Source: Ectobius pallidus (Eukaryota; Arthropoda; Insecta; Blattodea; Ectobiidae). Taken from it: a stretch of DNA of 64,000 bases. Location of the stretch: assembly GCA_964059195.1 (NCBI GenBank), contig CAXKWD010000004.1:123042043-123106042 (forward strand). Reading direction: 5' to 3'. The notes below the pieces were generated by a model. That model saw nothing but the letters and a program-made list of their open reading frames with translations. It made no database searches and was not told the origin of the DNA. The translations under genes and the position numbers were made by a program. Each line of letters begins with the position of its first letter. Position 1 is the stretch's first letter. Shown in pieces: positions 10,561-21,109 of this stretch.

Positions 10561-11253
10561 TGTACCATATTGTTTGGCACATATGTTTTTTTTATTTTAA
10601 TTCATTTGGTTTTCAGGTACTTACGCTTTTGTTTACGTTCGCATCATTCCATCTCTGCTCTTTTGTTTTCTTCTATCTTTGCTTATCTTACAAGTGTACG
10701 TGTTTCGGGGCGCGTTCAAATGTTTTGTTTTGCTGTTTCTCTACCTTCTCGCGTGCTCTAAGCTGAGACCCTCAGTCTGCAGCTAGGAGCCTTTCCGTGA
10801 ACATCTTGTCATCTCTTGCCGTCTCTGAACCCCTGTCCGGGTTCGTTTCCGTCTATCCATTCAGGTATGTTTCTGATTTAGTTATATCTTAAAGTTTTCT
10901 TTTCTTGGCGAGTTATTTATTTTTATATTAAATTCTAGTTTTCTATTCGGTTAAATTTATTTCTCGCCAGGATGTTTTTCTTTCGTTCACTGCTGTTCTA
11001 TCGTTTAGTTTATTTTCGTCATTGATTTATTTTTGAGATGGAACGATCCGGATACGCCCCCTTTCTGATTAATGATGTATATCGAACCAGTTCTAGCTAA
11101 ATTGTTCAGCTTGTAGTTTTCAAATAGATTTTTATCATTTGTATCTTATATTTTTATAAATAAATTGTTAATGTTCTGAGTCAGTGATTTTTCTGGTTAC
11201 ATTATGTTATTCTCCCCTGGGTTATTTAATGGGTAAATCAAATTACCAGCACA
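10561..11253 (+). repeat. 3' LTR of the gypsy element
   Basis: This 693-bp partner of the 5' LTR has the same length and ends and no difference noticed by eye. It is followed by the CTGG target duplication and then by the rest of the interrupted PLE. Confidence 0.95.
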
Positions 11254-11592
11254 CTGGAAGGACGGTCCAGGAGAGATTGCAGGAACACCAACGCAACATG
11301 AGGCTATTCTACCCAGATGAATCCGCCGTGGCACAACACGCCATAGAAAATGACTACAGAATCATGTTCGACTAAACCACAATCATGCACAACTCTACAG
11401 CTTATTGGGACCGTGTCATAAAAGAAGCAATAGAAATAAGGTCTCATCCCAACAATTTCAACAGAGAAGGTGGACTCTTCCTCAGCAACGCCTGGGCTCC
11501 ATCCCTGAAGCTGTATCGAGATTCAACACAAGAAACCTCCAACAGTAGCAAGACTCCAAACTCCCGGACCCCCATGTCTTCTTCTTTTTAAT
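11254..11592 (+). pseudogene. PLE fragment: second half of GIY-YIG domain
   Basis: This continues the endonuclease interrupted at 1454, resuming with the arginine-rich segment after YIGQTG (ERLQEH, then the AVAQHA block containing the conserved histidine). A TAA at 11373-11375 interrupts the frame. The inverted arm at 572-883 has AAA there, so the stop is a substitution private to this copy. After it the frame includes WDRVIKEAIEI and the asparagine-rich end typical of PLE nucleases, finishing at a TAA at 11590-11592. The downstream half is otherwise well preserved. Confidence 0.85.
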
Positions 11593-11954
11593 CATTGGCC
11601 CTGACTTGGACCGATTATTTCTATTCACATTTTACAACGATTATCCCCCTAAACCACTCTGCTCTGACTCACATTATTAATCCTTATTTTTTCTCCCATT
11701 GGTCCTGATATGGACCGATTGCTTCTTCAATGTTTTTACTATAAAGAAAATTCCCGCCTTCTGATTGGCCGATACACGCCAACCCTATTCCTCCAATCAC
11801 AGAATTTCTTTTTTCACTCCAAACATATATAGCTCTCTCCACCCACTTTTCTACACTTATTTCCCTGAGGAAGGCCGCAGAGATGTCAGCGACCGAAAGC
11901 TTGGATGCTTATAGCCCGTGAAACCATCATTAGTAATCAACGCCGAGAAAGCCT
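11593..11954 (+). other. 3' untranslated part of the PLE
   Basis: Non-coding PLE tail. It contains a direct repeat of about 30 bp (around 11594-11625 and 11699-11730, both with TGGACCGATT) and a terminal stem-loop-like block CTGAGGA ... CGAAAGC at 11864-11902. That block resembles part of a hammerhead core but lacks a convincing stem I. LINE coding sequence resumes at about 11955. Confidence 0.55.
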
Positions 11955-12746
11955 CAAGTCTTAAACATCAATGGTGTCAGGTTGACAAACCTCAGGTTCG
12001 CAGATGATATTATCCTGCTAGCAGAATCAGCAAAAGATCTAGAAGAAATGCTAAAAGACCTGGAGGCTACCAGCAAAGAGGCAGGATTGCACATGAATCC
12101 CACAAAAACTCAAGTGATGACCAACAAAGAAGAAATCCCCATCCACATCGGCACTACACATCTAAAGTACACCCAAGAGTACATATATCTAGGACAAATG
12201 ATCTCGTTTGGTAACTGCATGGAAAAAGAAATCAAAAGACGGATCGGCTTGGCGTGGAAGAAATTTTGGTCATTGAAGTTCTTACTGGCTGACAAAAGAC
12301 TGAAGACAGCAACGAAGTCTGCGATCCTAGAGAAATGTGTGGTTCCAGTACTGCTCTATGGGTGCCAAACATGGGCGCTTACTGCAAAACAGAGGCAAGC
12401 ATTACAGGTATGCCAGCGCAAAATGGAGCGATATATCCTCCACATCTCATTAAAGGACAAAATCCGCAACACAGAAGTCAGGAAAATAACAGGTATGAAG
12501 GATGTGGCAAATACAGCGGAACAGTTGAAATGGAGGTGGGGAGGCCATGTGATGCGAATGAACCAACGAAAATGGGCACAAAAATCTACAATTTGGGACC
12601 CCAGAACAGGCTGGAGAAGTGTGAGGAGGCAAAAGACCAGATGGGAGGACGACTTCATCAAAACATCAGGAAGACTATGGTCTCGAGTAGCGAGGAATAG
12701 AAAAGAGTGGAAGAAAATGGGAGAAACCTCCACCCCAAGTGACTAG
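11955..12746 (+). pseudogene. RTE-like LINE fragment: end of reverse transcriptase and C-terminus
   Basis: The frame is open for about 264 codons. It starts at the RT catalytic box (LRFADDIIL, the FADD form typical of LINEs). It continues through the thumb (YIYLGQMIS), a VLLYGCQTWALT block and the WRWGGHVMRM and TRWEDD blocks seen at the C-terminus of RTE and related insect LINEs. It ends at a TAG at 12744-12746. The N-terminal half of the RT is missing, so this is either a 5'-truncated copy or the far side of the LINE at 1-571 after a deletion of more than 1 kb. The frame itself is surprisingly intact. Confidence 0.85.
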
Positions 12747-12910
12747 TGAAAATACAGAAGCAATCCAACCATGCACATGAACTCTCGCTAGAACTAACTC
12801 TCGCTAGGATTAGCTCACCTAACGAGAAGTACATGAGCTTGCCCTGCAATCCGCAGGAGGCCATTGCCCTTTGGGATGTCTAGGCTAATTTTATTTATTT
12901 ATTTATACAT
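12747..12910 (+). repeat. LINE 3' UTR with ATTT-type terminal repeat
   Basis: Sequence after the LINE stop runs into TTTATTTATTTATTTAT at about 12888-12905. A short simple repeat of this kind is the usual 3' end of RTE-type LINEs. From 12911 to 13020 I see nothing recognisable. Confidence 0.6.
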
Positions 12911-13091
12911 ATGCTAAAAGACCCGCTCTTGGTTAGTTCGAGCCTGTTTACCATGAAAACGGAGATTCATTATCCATTGAGTCTCAAAGTCAAAACATTT
13001 AAAAAGTGAGATCGGATTCAATTCAATTCAGTGGCGCCAACTTTTGAAAAACATTGGGTGGGCTCAAAGAATTAAAAATTTCATGCTCCCT

Positions 13092-14165
13092 TTCATATAT
13101 ATATATATGAGCGGGTTTGTACTGACCAACTGACTGACTTTACAGATAATCAACGTAGATTCTGAACTATAATAGGCAGAGAATTGGAATTTTGACAGTA
13201 CCTTCGTCTCATAATGTAAGTGCACACTAAGAAAGGATTTTGCAAAATTTTGGTTTTAAATGCCAAAAATCAAATGTTTTCGAGGAGACTAAATACCTTA
13301 TTACAAAAATTTAATCAAATACAAATTACATTGCACGTACAGTTCTCGTGACAACAGTGTATTGTTGGCAGTGTTCACAGGTAGCTTTGGAAGTACATGT
13401 TGCGTGATTTTGACAAACTAGAGAAGGTATTGATATAATTCATTGATGTAAATAAATAATGAAAAATAAAATCCACGAAAATAGTGCACAATATGATGCA
13501 ATCACATAACTTTCTCTGCCCTGGACATAGAGAATACCATTTTGTCACTTCATATTTTGATGTAGGCTAGAATAAGAGTTTGTATTGCAGGGACAGCATT
13601 TTCAATTATTGTCTCAGCCCGAGTATGCCAACGAGTATAGGCCTACCATATCAGAAGTCTGTAAAAATTATATGATACGTTATTCATAGCTGTAGGCTTT
13701 GTATTTTTAGTTGAGAAATATGGATGTTTATCATAGGCCCTAAGCATGTAAAAGGAGACAAAATAGGATGGAACATTTTTAGTCCTATGCGCACAGTATA
13801 TTGTTACGTCCCAGGTTTTGGGACGTAAGTGATATTGAATTTCTTTTTGATTTCAGCCCCAAACCGGTTGTATGGTAACATGAGAGTGAAAAATAAAATA
13901 TTTCGTAAAGACAAAACAATTTTATGTTACCGGAATTTCTGTTTATTTCAAACCCTACCATGCTTTGTGTGTAGAATCAATGGGGTGCAATATTCTACAT
14001 CCTCTATGAGCCGTAAAAAGATATATCAAGTGTTTTCTGAGGGAAATTCTAAATATAGGCCTAAGTACCTATATAAGGACCTAGATTTTGTAAAACGAAA
14101 GTCCTTCATAAGTTAATTTCAAATTACAAAATACAAAACCAGAGCGAAGCCGTGCCTTTTATGTC
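13092..14165 (+). mobile_element. Degenerate Helitron-like copy
   Basis: This stretch is homologous in opposite orientation to 40261-41048. It starts with a TA-rich end followed by a GACTGACT-type block and an ATCAACGTAGA block. It ends near GCGAAGCCGTGCC, corresponding to the GC hairpin at the 3' end of the other copy. No rolling-circle Rep or helicase frame is present, so it is non-autonomous. The exact 3' CTAG end is lost here. Confidence 0.5.
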
Positions 14166-14734
14166 AGTGAAATATAAGACTTAATTAAATACCGCAAGGA
14201 AAAACTCACGAATTCACCCATTTCAAAATGTCTCATTTCACAACAACACAGTCATTAGAATTATGTGTTAATTACAGAACTATTAATACGGGTCCAGATA
14301 TTTAAGAATTACGCAATGTGGTGGTAATTATTGCATTATGTTTGGTAATCCTCGTATTTTCTTTGCTTAAACAATAAATTACCTACAGTAAAATAATACT
14401 AAAAAACAACTCGCGAACGAAATTCCCAGAAATAATGTATAAATCAACCAGTCACTATACTATTGCTACAGCAATACTAAAATACTCGTATATATATCAT
14501 TGACATGTTTTCTTTTTGTTACTTTTCCAAACTACCATTAACAGTCAATAATATGGTAGCCTAAGTAATTATTAAGATAAATTATCAGCCTATTTAGTTT
14601 GCTAAACAACTTGAGATAAAGACGGAAATTTACAAATTCACATACTCATCACTAGAACTAGAAAAAAAGAACCGTAAATAATAGAAATAAATGTAAAACT
14701 CAAATTACAATTAAGAGAAAACTGTAAATAATAC

Positions 14735-14906
14735 AAGGAAGTGGACTGGAACTTTTTATGGATGTGAGACATGGTCCCTTACTTTTCGGAAAGAACATAA
14801 TCTGAGAGTGTTCGAAAACAAAGTGTTTAGGAAAATATTCAGACCTAAGAGAAACGAAAGCGGGGACTGGAGAAAACTGCATAATGACGATCTTTATAAC
14901 TTGTAC
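14735..14906 (+). pseudogene. LINE C-terminal coding fragment, left half
   Basis: About 50 codons read cleanly in one frame: a YGCETWSLT block, an RVFENKV block, then the DWRKLHNDDLYNLY stretch seen near the C-terminus of many insect LINEs. The frame stops exactly where a 2-kb inverted-repeat element is inserted, and coding sense resumes at 16926. Confidence 0.75.
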
Positions 14907-16925
14907 AATGAATAGAATGAGAAAGTGTGATGACTCCACCGCTAATACAATGCTGGGTATAGGGAGAGCGGCGGTCCACCGAAACACTGGCAGCACCTTC
15001 GTTTGCGTTTCAACTTCTCAATGCTGCATCATGATAGTCTGGCATATTATGATTAAACTCGCAATCTTTAATTAACCCTTGGTCCTATTTCTGTGATATT
15101 TGTGCAGAAATAATCTGCACAACACAGTCCTTCTGATGGTTAAAACAGAGACTTAATAAATGCGGACATAAATGTTTTTATTTCATTATATAAACATCAC
15201 CAATTACACAAAATTCATGGAGGGTGAAACGGAATTTGACTATGCGACAATTTTTTTCATTTTTGTGTCCCGTAAAAACTTCAAGCGAGAAAGTTTTAGT
15301 GAAATATTTCAACTTTATTTTAAATTCAGTACCACCTTTATATCTTGAATGGTTTACGAGTAATTGAGTGGTAATTATTCCGAGCGCTACAGCTGAATAA
15401 ATGATGTGGGACGATCGTGAAATGTTGAGGGTGAAGCAAATTTGACTATGCGAAATTTATTATTTTATTTTTGTGTCCACAAAGAGATCAAGCGTGTAAG
15501 GTTTAGTGAAATATTTGGATCTTATTATAAATCGAGTACCACCTATATATCTATAATGGTTAACGAGTAATAGTAATTACTCTAAAGCTAAAGCTATCAG
15601 AATGGTATTGAGGTATTAGCAGGCATCTTTTCCATAAAATACCAGCTATAACATAAACAATTTTACATAATTTATTCGTGGACTCAATAATAAATACTAT
15701 ATTAACTGACTACTTGTACCCATACTGCAAGATTGACCTGCTGGGGAAAAGGAGTGAATGAAGCTTTTTTCTAACTTAGTAAAGCTGCACTACTTTTATT
15801 TATGCATTTATTGGATTATTTATCATGTTTTCTGTTCACTTATGTTAGTAATTTTTATGTATAATTATCTTAGCAAATGTCTTATTAGTTTAATATCTTG
15901 TTCCTTTTTTTAATAATATAATTTAACAACATAAGACGTACATCAGTTACAGCGAACGGCGAATGGTCGAGGGTTTGAGCAAATAGCGTGCTGTAGTTAA
16001 GGCAAGAGGATTTAATTTTTAATGAAAAAATCAGGGAAAATGCTTTGAAATATTGTGTGATATATGTAGAATGCATTGCAAAACAATTTTTGCGTATGTG
16101 CGTCTTTATCGGATGTTGAGACGCCAATTTTAAAGATCACGCGCCCTATTTTTGTAGTGCTGCTTGTGAAATTTTCCGTGTCCTGCAATTCACAAACCAT
16201 CCCTTAGTTTATATTATCTCTGTTCACATAATTTGTACACAGATCTACACTTTTGACCGTGTTTCACCTACATAGCTTACCCCATACAGCCAGAAAATTA
16301 ATATTAATATAAATAATATTACTATTAATACAATAATAATACAAATTAATACTCAGTAATATTCTTATACAATGTAATATTAATATTAATTTATAAAATA
16401 TCCCTTAGCTGTTTTCTACCCTAATTATACGTCGTTATTTCTATACAAATGTACATTCTTTAACAAATTCTCATCAAATTATACTAACATACCCTCTACC
16501 CTATTTTCTAGGCAACAAAATATTAGATCAACATCCCTTAGCTGTTTCATACCTATATTATATAATTGTTCATTGCTTGTGAACATCTTCGATTTTTGGA
16601 AAGATGTGGAACGAAATGTTACAGTCAAGCTTCTTGCAATCTGAGAAATTACTGTTAGACACGGCCATGTTTATTTATGGAGATGAGGTCTTCCAAGACG
16701 TGTAAAGCAGTCCGAAAATTGTCAAAAGTATCTAACAATTCAATTTAGATAAGGTGAGTCATTTTGAAATAGATTAATGTATTATTTTGTTTAAGAATGT
16801 TTGCAATTTTTCCTATACCGCCCGTAGTAATCTTGCTCCCGTGAATCTCAAGCAGAGTAACTGCTACCTAGCGGCGGAACCAGTGAACTACCTCAGTCAT
16901 CACACTTTCTCCTCTATTCATTATG
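14907..16925. mobile_element. DNA element of about 2.0 kb inserted in a LINE reading frame
   Basis: The terminal inverted repeats share AATGAATAGA then GAGAAAGTGTGATGACT (left 14907-14935, right 16894-16922 reversed). A duplication CTTGTAC lies at 14900-14906 and 16926-16932. Removing the element and one duplication copy restores the LINE frame across the junction, which confirms the boundaries. The interior is AT-rich with no transposase frame. The superfamily is not determined: a 7-8 bp duplication is compatible with hAT, but the ends are not typical. Confidence 0.75.
15217..15600 (+). repeat. Two-copy tandem repeat, period about 206 bp
   Basis: The blocks starting at about 15221 and 15427 share GAGGGTGAA, TTTGACTATGCGA, AGTGAAATATTT and TACCACCTATATATCT-like segments in the same order. 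It lies inside the 2-kb DNA element. No coding sense is evident. Confidence 0.7.
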
Positions 16926-17200
16926 CTTGTACTCTTCACGGAATATAGTAAAGGTAATTAAAACACGGAGATTGAAATAGGCTGGACATGGGGGAGGAAA
17001 GACATTTCTCAAAACTATTTTGAATTGAGACCCGAAGGGAAAATACCACTTGGAAGACCTATACGTAGGTGTAATGACAATAGTAGAATAGATTTAAGAT
17101 TTAACACTTGCTAGGGATGGTTGGATGGAATGAGCACAGAATAGGGTTGAATGGCGGGCTGTAACCGAGGCAATGATCCTAGGTTCCCGCGATTATGTAC
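16926..17200 (+). pseudogene. LINE C-terminal coding fragment, right half
   Basis: This continues the fragment at 14735-14906. Conceptual translation gives a VIKTRRLK stretch, a TAG where tryptophan is expected, an AGHG block, a PLGRPIRRC block and an RIDLRF block, matching the WAGHV / GRPRRRWED end region of RTE-like LINEs with several frame breaks. The usual terminal codons before a stop are recognisable near 17175-17195. Confidence 0.65.
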
Positions 17201-17381
17201 TTAACTGTTAGTTGTTTTATTTACATCATTTATTTTTCATGGTATGCACTCCAAAGCCAGATTTTTAGCTGTTTCATTATAATTATTAATAGTTTAGTTT
17301 ATGAATGATTCGTGTGTAAGTGTTAATAAATGTGTTTTAATTATTTTTCTCTTATTTGTTTTTATTTTTGAATTAATTATC

Positions 17382-17409
17382 GCGGCCTTAGCCGCGGACA
17401 CCAGCTAGT
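17382..17409 (+). other. Helitron-type 3' terminus
   Basis: A perfect GC hairpin (CGCGGC, loop CTTA, GCCGCG; 17382-17397) is followed 8 nt later by CTAG and then T. Helitrons end this way, with a hairpin shortly before CTRR and insertion ahead of a T. The matching 5' end was not found. Confidence 0.6.
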
Positions 17410-17865
17410 AAAGTTATATAATATCGATATGACTATGGTATAAATATAATATTGTAGGCCTACATGAAATGATTTCATTGTTTCTGAAGACAAACTTTGT
17501 AATAATTGTCTTGTACTCCACACTCTTGTCTTGTATCACAATTCCTTGCTTTGCCCATTAAATTAATATCCTTCCTGTGATTTTTATTCACTACAAGCAT
17601 AATCTAAATTCTCCTTATTTATATGTTGAACAGCAGTGTGATTAAGTTTTAAGCTTTTTTTATGAATACAAAAAGCATAAAAATATGGCGATGGATGTGA
17701 AAACTGCATTAACAGATTAAGGCGTAACAATTTAATGAACTGAGAAACGACTTCAGATAATCGTGAGTGAATTGGAACAAGAGGAGAGAGTATTATGTAT
17801 GTCAACAATGCCCTGGTTTTAGCTTTCCAGCGATTCAACAAGGAAAAATATTTTAGTAATGGTAA

Positions 17866-18274
17866 TCTATATTAATAAAAGGAAATGTCTGTCCTCCGTC
17901 TGTCTGTCTGTCCTCCGTCTGTCTGTCCGCGATGCCCAGCGAAATCTACTCAACGCAGAGATCTGAAATTTTATACATAGGCGGACTAAAGGGTCGGAAT
18001 GTGCACCTCGAAGCCGGAATTTTTATTTTAGCTTTCCTTCGAGAGTTATGAGTGAAAAACGGGCAGAAAACGTGTAGGCTATTTTTTGCGTTTTCGAAGC
18101 ATTAGTTTTCAGTAATACAAATCAATTACACTAGGCTTTGGATATTGTTGTCATACCTTCCACATAAAAGCATCGCGATCTCTTGAATGTTGTAGCTCAC
18201 GCTGGTCGATTCATTTGTTTTTAATGTCAAGGCACGCAAACATAATATGAAATTTTCATCCTAAACCGAAGAGG

Positions 18275-18325
<51 letters not shown>

Positions 18326-20125
18326 GGGATAATCAATATTAGCCTAAATATGGTCAAACGTTGTTCGATTTGGACGAAACTCACTATACAGGGGTTTTCT
18401 GGGCCAAGGAACTCGAATCTGAGGTCGCTTTCACCAGGTGACGCTATCTAATCGTGGTATGTAGTCCACATGATTTAGGTGTTAATATAATGATTTAACT
18501 ATTATGCTCTTTGTTTTTAATTTTTGAAATAATTATCGCGGGCGAAGCCGCGTGCACATGCTATCTTAAAATAATAAAAGGACGTGTTTGTCTGTCTGTC
18601 CACGATGCCCAGCGAAATCTACTGAACGCAGATATCTGAAATTTTAAAAATAGATGGGCTGAAAGGTGGGCGAATGCGCATCGAAGCCGGATTTTTAATT
18701 TTAGCTTTCGTTCGCGAGTTGTGAGTGAAAAACTGGCAGAAAACGTGATTTTAGCGCTGTCGAAGCATCAGATTTCAGTAATACATTTCAATGTCAAATC
18801 AATTGCAGTTGGCTTTGGCTATTTTTGTCATACCGTGGTAATAAAAGCATCGCGATCGCTAGAATGTTGTAAGCCCACGCTGGTCGATTTATTTGTTTAG
18901 AATGTCAATGCCCGTAGACATATGGAATTTTCAACCTACACGGAAGAAGGATAATCAACCCTAAATATGGTCAAACATTGTTCGATTTGAACGAAACTCA
19001 CTATACAGGAGTTTTCTGGGCCAAGGAACTCGAGTCTGAGGTAGCATTTACCAGGGGACGCTACCTAATCGTGGTAAGCCTCCACGTGATTTAGGTGTTA
19101 ATAATTATAATGATTTAACTATGCTATTAATTTTTAGTTTTTAATTTTTGAAATAATTATCGCGGGGGAAGCCGCGGGCACATGCGGGCACATGCTGTTT
19201 GTCTCTGTCCACGATGCCCATCGAAATCTACTGAACGCAGAGATCTGAAATTTTAAAGATAGATGGACTGAAAGGTGGGCAAATGCACCTCGAAGCCGGA
19301 TTTTTAATTTTAGCTTTCGTTCGCAAGTTGTGAGTGAAAAACTGGCAGAAAACGTGATTTTAGCGCTGCCGAAGCATCAGATTTCAGTAATACATTTCAA
19401 TGTCAAATCAATTGCAGTTGGCTTTGGCTATTTTTGTCATACCGTGGAAATGAAAGCATCGCGATTGCTTGAATGTTGTAAGCCCACGCTGGTCGATTCA
19501 TTTGTTTAGAATGTCAAGGCCCGTAGACATATGAAATTTTCAACCTACACGGAAGAGGGATAATCAACATAGACCTAAATATGGTTAAACATCGTTCGAT
19601 TTGGACGAAACTCACTATACAGGGATTTTCTGGGCCAAGGAACTTGAATCTGAGATCGCTTTTACCAGGCGACGCTATCTAATCGTGGTATGAAATTCAC
19701 GTGATTTAGGTGTTAATAAATATAATGATTTAACTATTATGCTCTTAATTTTTAATTCTTGAAATAATTATCGCGGGCGATCGCTTGATTTTGTAAGTCC
19801 ACCCTGGACGATTCATTTGTTTAGAATATTATGGCCCGAAGACATATGACATTTTCAACCTACACGGAAGATGGATAATCAATATAGGTCAAATATAATC
19901 AATATGGTCAAACATTGATCGATTTGGACGAAACTCACTGCACAGGGGTATTCTGGGCCAAGGAACTCGAATCTGAGGTCGCTTTTACCAGGCGACGCTA
20001 TCTAATCGTGGTATGTAGTCCACGTGACTTAGGTGTTAATAAAATATATAATGATTTAACTATTATGCTCTTAATTTTTAATTTTTGAAATAATTATCGC
20101 GGGCGAAGCCGCGGGCACATGCTAG
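17866..20125 (+). mobile_element. Head-to-tail array of four short non-autonomous Helitron units
   Basis: The array starts A|TCTATATTAATAAAAGG and ends with a GCGGGCGAAGCCGCGG hairpin, then CACATGCTAG|T. Unit 1 is 17866-18563, unit 2 18564-19194, unit 3 about 19195-19776, unit 4 about 19777-20125 (5'-truncated). Shared blocks include a GATGCCCAGCGAAATCTACT block, a GTTCGATTTGGACGAAACTC block and the terminal hairpin. At 18561-18566 one unit ends CTA and the next begins TC directly. Unit 2's tail duplicates GGGCACATGC. No Rep/helicase is encoded. Units differ by several percent, so the array is old or formed by successive insertions. Confidence 0.75.
18268..18325 (+). repeat. (ATT)n microsatellite
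   Basis: About 18 ATT repeats within Helitron unit 1. The other units have none or a deletion there. Confidence 0.95.
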
Positions 20126-20300
20126 TACTCTATATAATTTAACAAAATAGGCCTATGGAAGATTATTGGGTGGGCTTCAGCCCCATGGGCCCATATAAGT
20201 TGGCGCCTCTGATTCAATTTATTCCTTTCACGTCATACAATGTACATAGTACTATGATATAGGAAATATCATGAAATAAACATAACACAGTCAAGTTATA

Positions 20301-21086
20301 CTTACAAAAACATATTGTCAGCAGAGTGCAGTGCCACAGTACCATGCCCCAATTCACTGGCTACTCTCCATTGAAAATGAAGCAAGAAGTAATATTGAGT
20401 TGGAAAATGTGGTCATACAAGTTTCTATCAACTTTACTTGACTCAACATTAAAGGAAAGTTATGAAATATAAAGATTCAGCATACATTTTTACGAGTTAA
20501 GTATTGAGTTGTAAGTTACGGTATTGGGAAGAGTAAAAGTAAAAAGAACTAACACTTGGTTTGCATATATATTTGAGCATCACTTATGAATAAGAACTAT
20601 CAAATCTGCCGGTAACTACTAATCTTAATTTACAAATTTAAATAAAACAAATTAAAGCAACCCTAAAAATATTAACGAATGAAAATGAAATAGAAAAAAA
20701 TCACTACAAAATAAAATTTGATAGACTTTGAGCTGTACATTATTAAGTAATTAACAATGTAATGTTATGTTCAAAATAAATAAATAAATATATCTGTAAT
20801 TGAGTTTTTATTCAATTCCATGAAACAATGTAATCAGATCAGCGCATGTTTCATAGGTCCTCAGGGTTTAGTGGATGGAAACCCAAATGCTTACTAACGG
20901 TATAATGTAATTCACTGATATTCACCCGAACTGGCCTCCATCACACTTTTCCAAAGCGGCATTCTTTCGTTGATAGAAACTTGTTTGATCACATTTTCCA
21001 CCTCAGTATTACTGCTTGCTTCATTTTCAATTAACTGCGGCATGGTACTGTGCTACTGCACTGTGCAGAAAATATGTTTTTGTAAG
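20301..21086. mobile_element. Element with inverted arms of about 150 bp
   Basis: 20301-20445 and the reverse complement of 20940-21086 align, starting CTTACAAAAACATAT and sharing CACAGTACCATGCC and AATGAAGCAAG blocks. The right arm (minus strand) contains an ATG-initiated frame of 43 codons (MPQLIENEASS start) ending in TGA at about 20910. The left arm is a damaged version. Both arms read inward, so this looks like two 5' ends facing each other. I find no target duplication and no transposase. Confidence 0.55.
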
Positions 21087-21109
21087 TTCGGTGAATGTTT
21101 GTGACCGGT

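Larger units (their letters stand above)
1455..11253 (+). mobile_element. Ty3/gypsy LTR retrotransposon, 9.8 kb
   Basis: The element has two 693-bp LTRs beginning TGTACC and ending GCACA. The 4-bp target duplication CTGG lies at 1451-1454 and 11254-11257. The order is LTR, primer-binding site, gag with a CCHC knuckle, pol (protease, RT, RNase H, integrase), a long 3' tail, purine tract and LTR. RT-RNaseH before integrase places it in Ty3/gypsy rather than Copia. It has no recognisable env, so it reads as a retrotransposon rather than an envelope-bearing errantivirus type. I cannot assign a clade. It inserted into the GIY-YIG coding segment of a PLE. The LTRs look identical by eye, which suggests a recent insertion, yet gag carries two lesions. 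Confidence 0.95.
13029..20211. mobile_element. Large hAT-type element, 7.2 kb, non-autonomous and filled with nested repeats
   Basis: The left end is CAGTGGCGCCAACTT and the right end (reverse complement) is CAGAGGCGCCAACTT, matching at 14 of 15 positions. An 8-bp duplication ATTCAATT flanks both ends (13021-13028 and 20212-20219). Ends starting CAG and 8-bp duplications are hAT hallmarks. A subterminal motif ATTGGGTGGGCT occurs near both ends in the same orientation. No transposase frame is visible. The interior holds Helitron-like copies, a LINE fragment and another DNA element, so most of its size is later insertion. Confidence 0.75.

Noticed and set aside
11864..11915. Hammerhead-like motif (CTGAGGA ... 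CGAAAGC) at the end of the first PLE
   Set aside because: The two core boxes and a mismatched stem II are present. No stem I pairs across the expected cleavage point, so I do not call a ribozyme; it may be a decayed one.
17866..20125. CRISPR-like or satellite array
   Set aside because: Units of 350-700 bp with Helitron ends; no short repeats with unique spacers.
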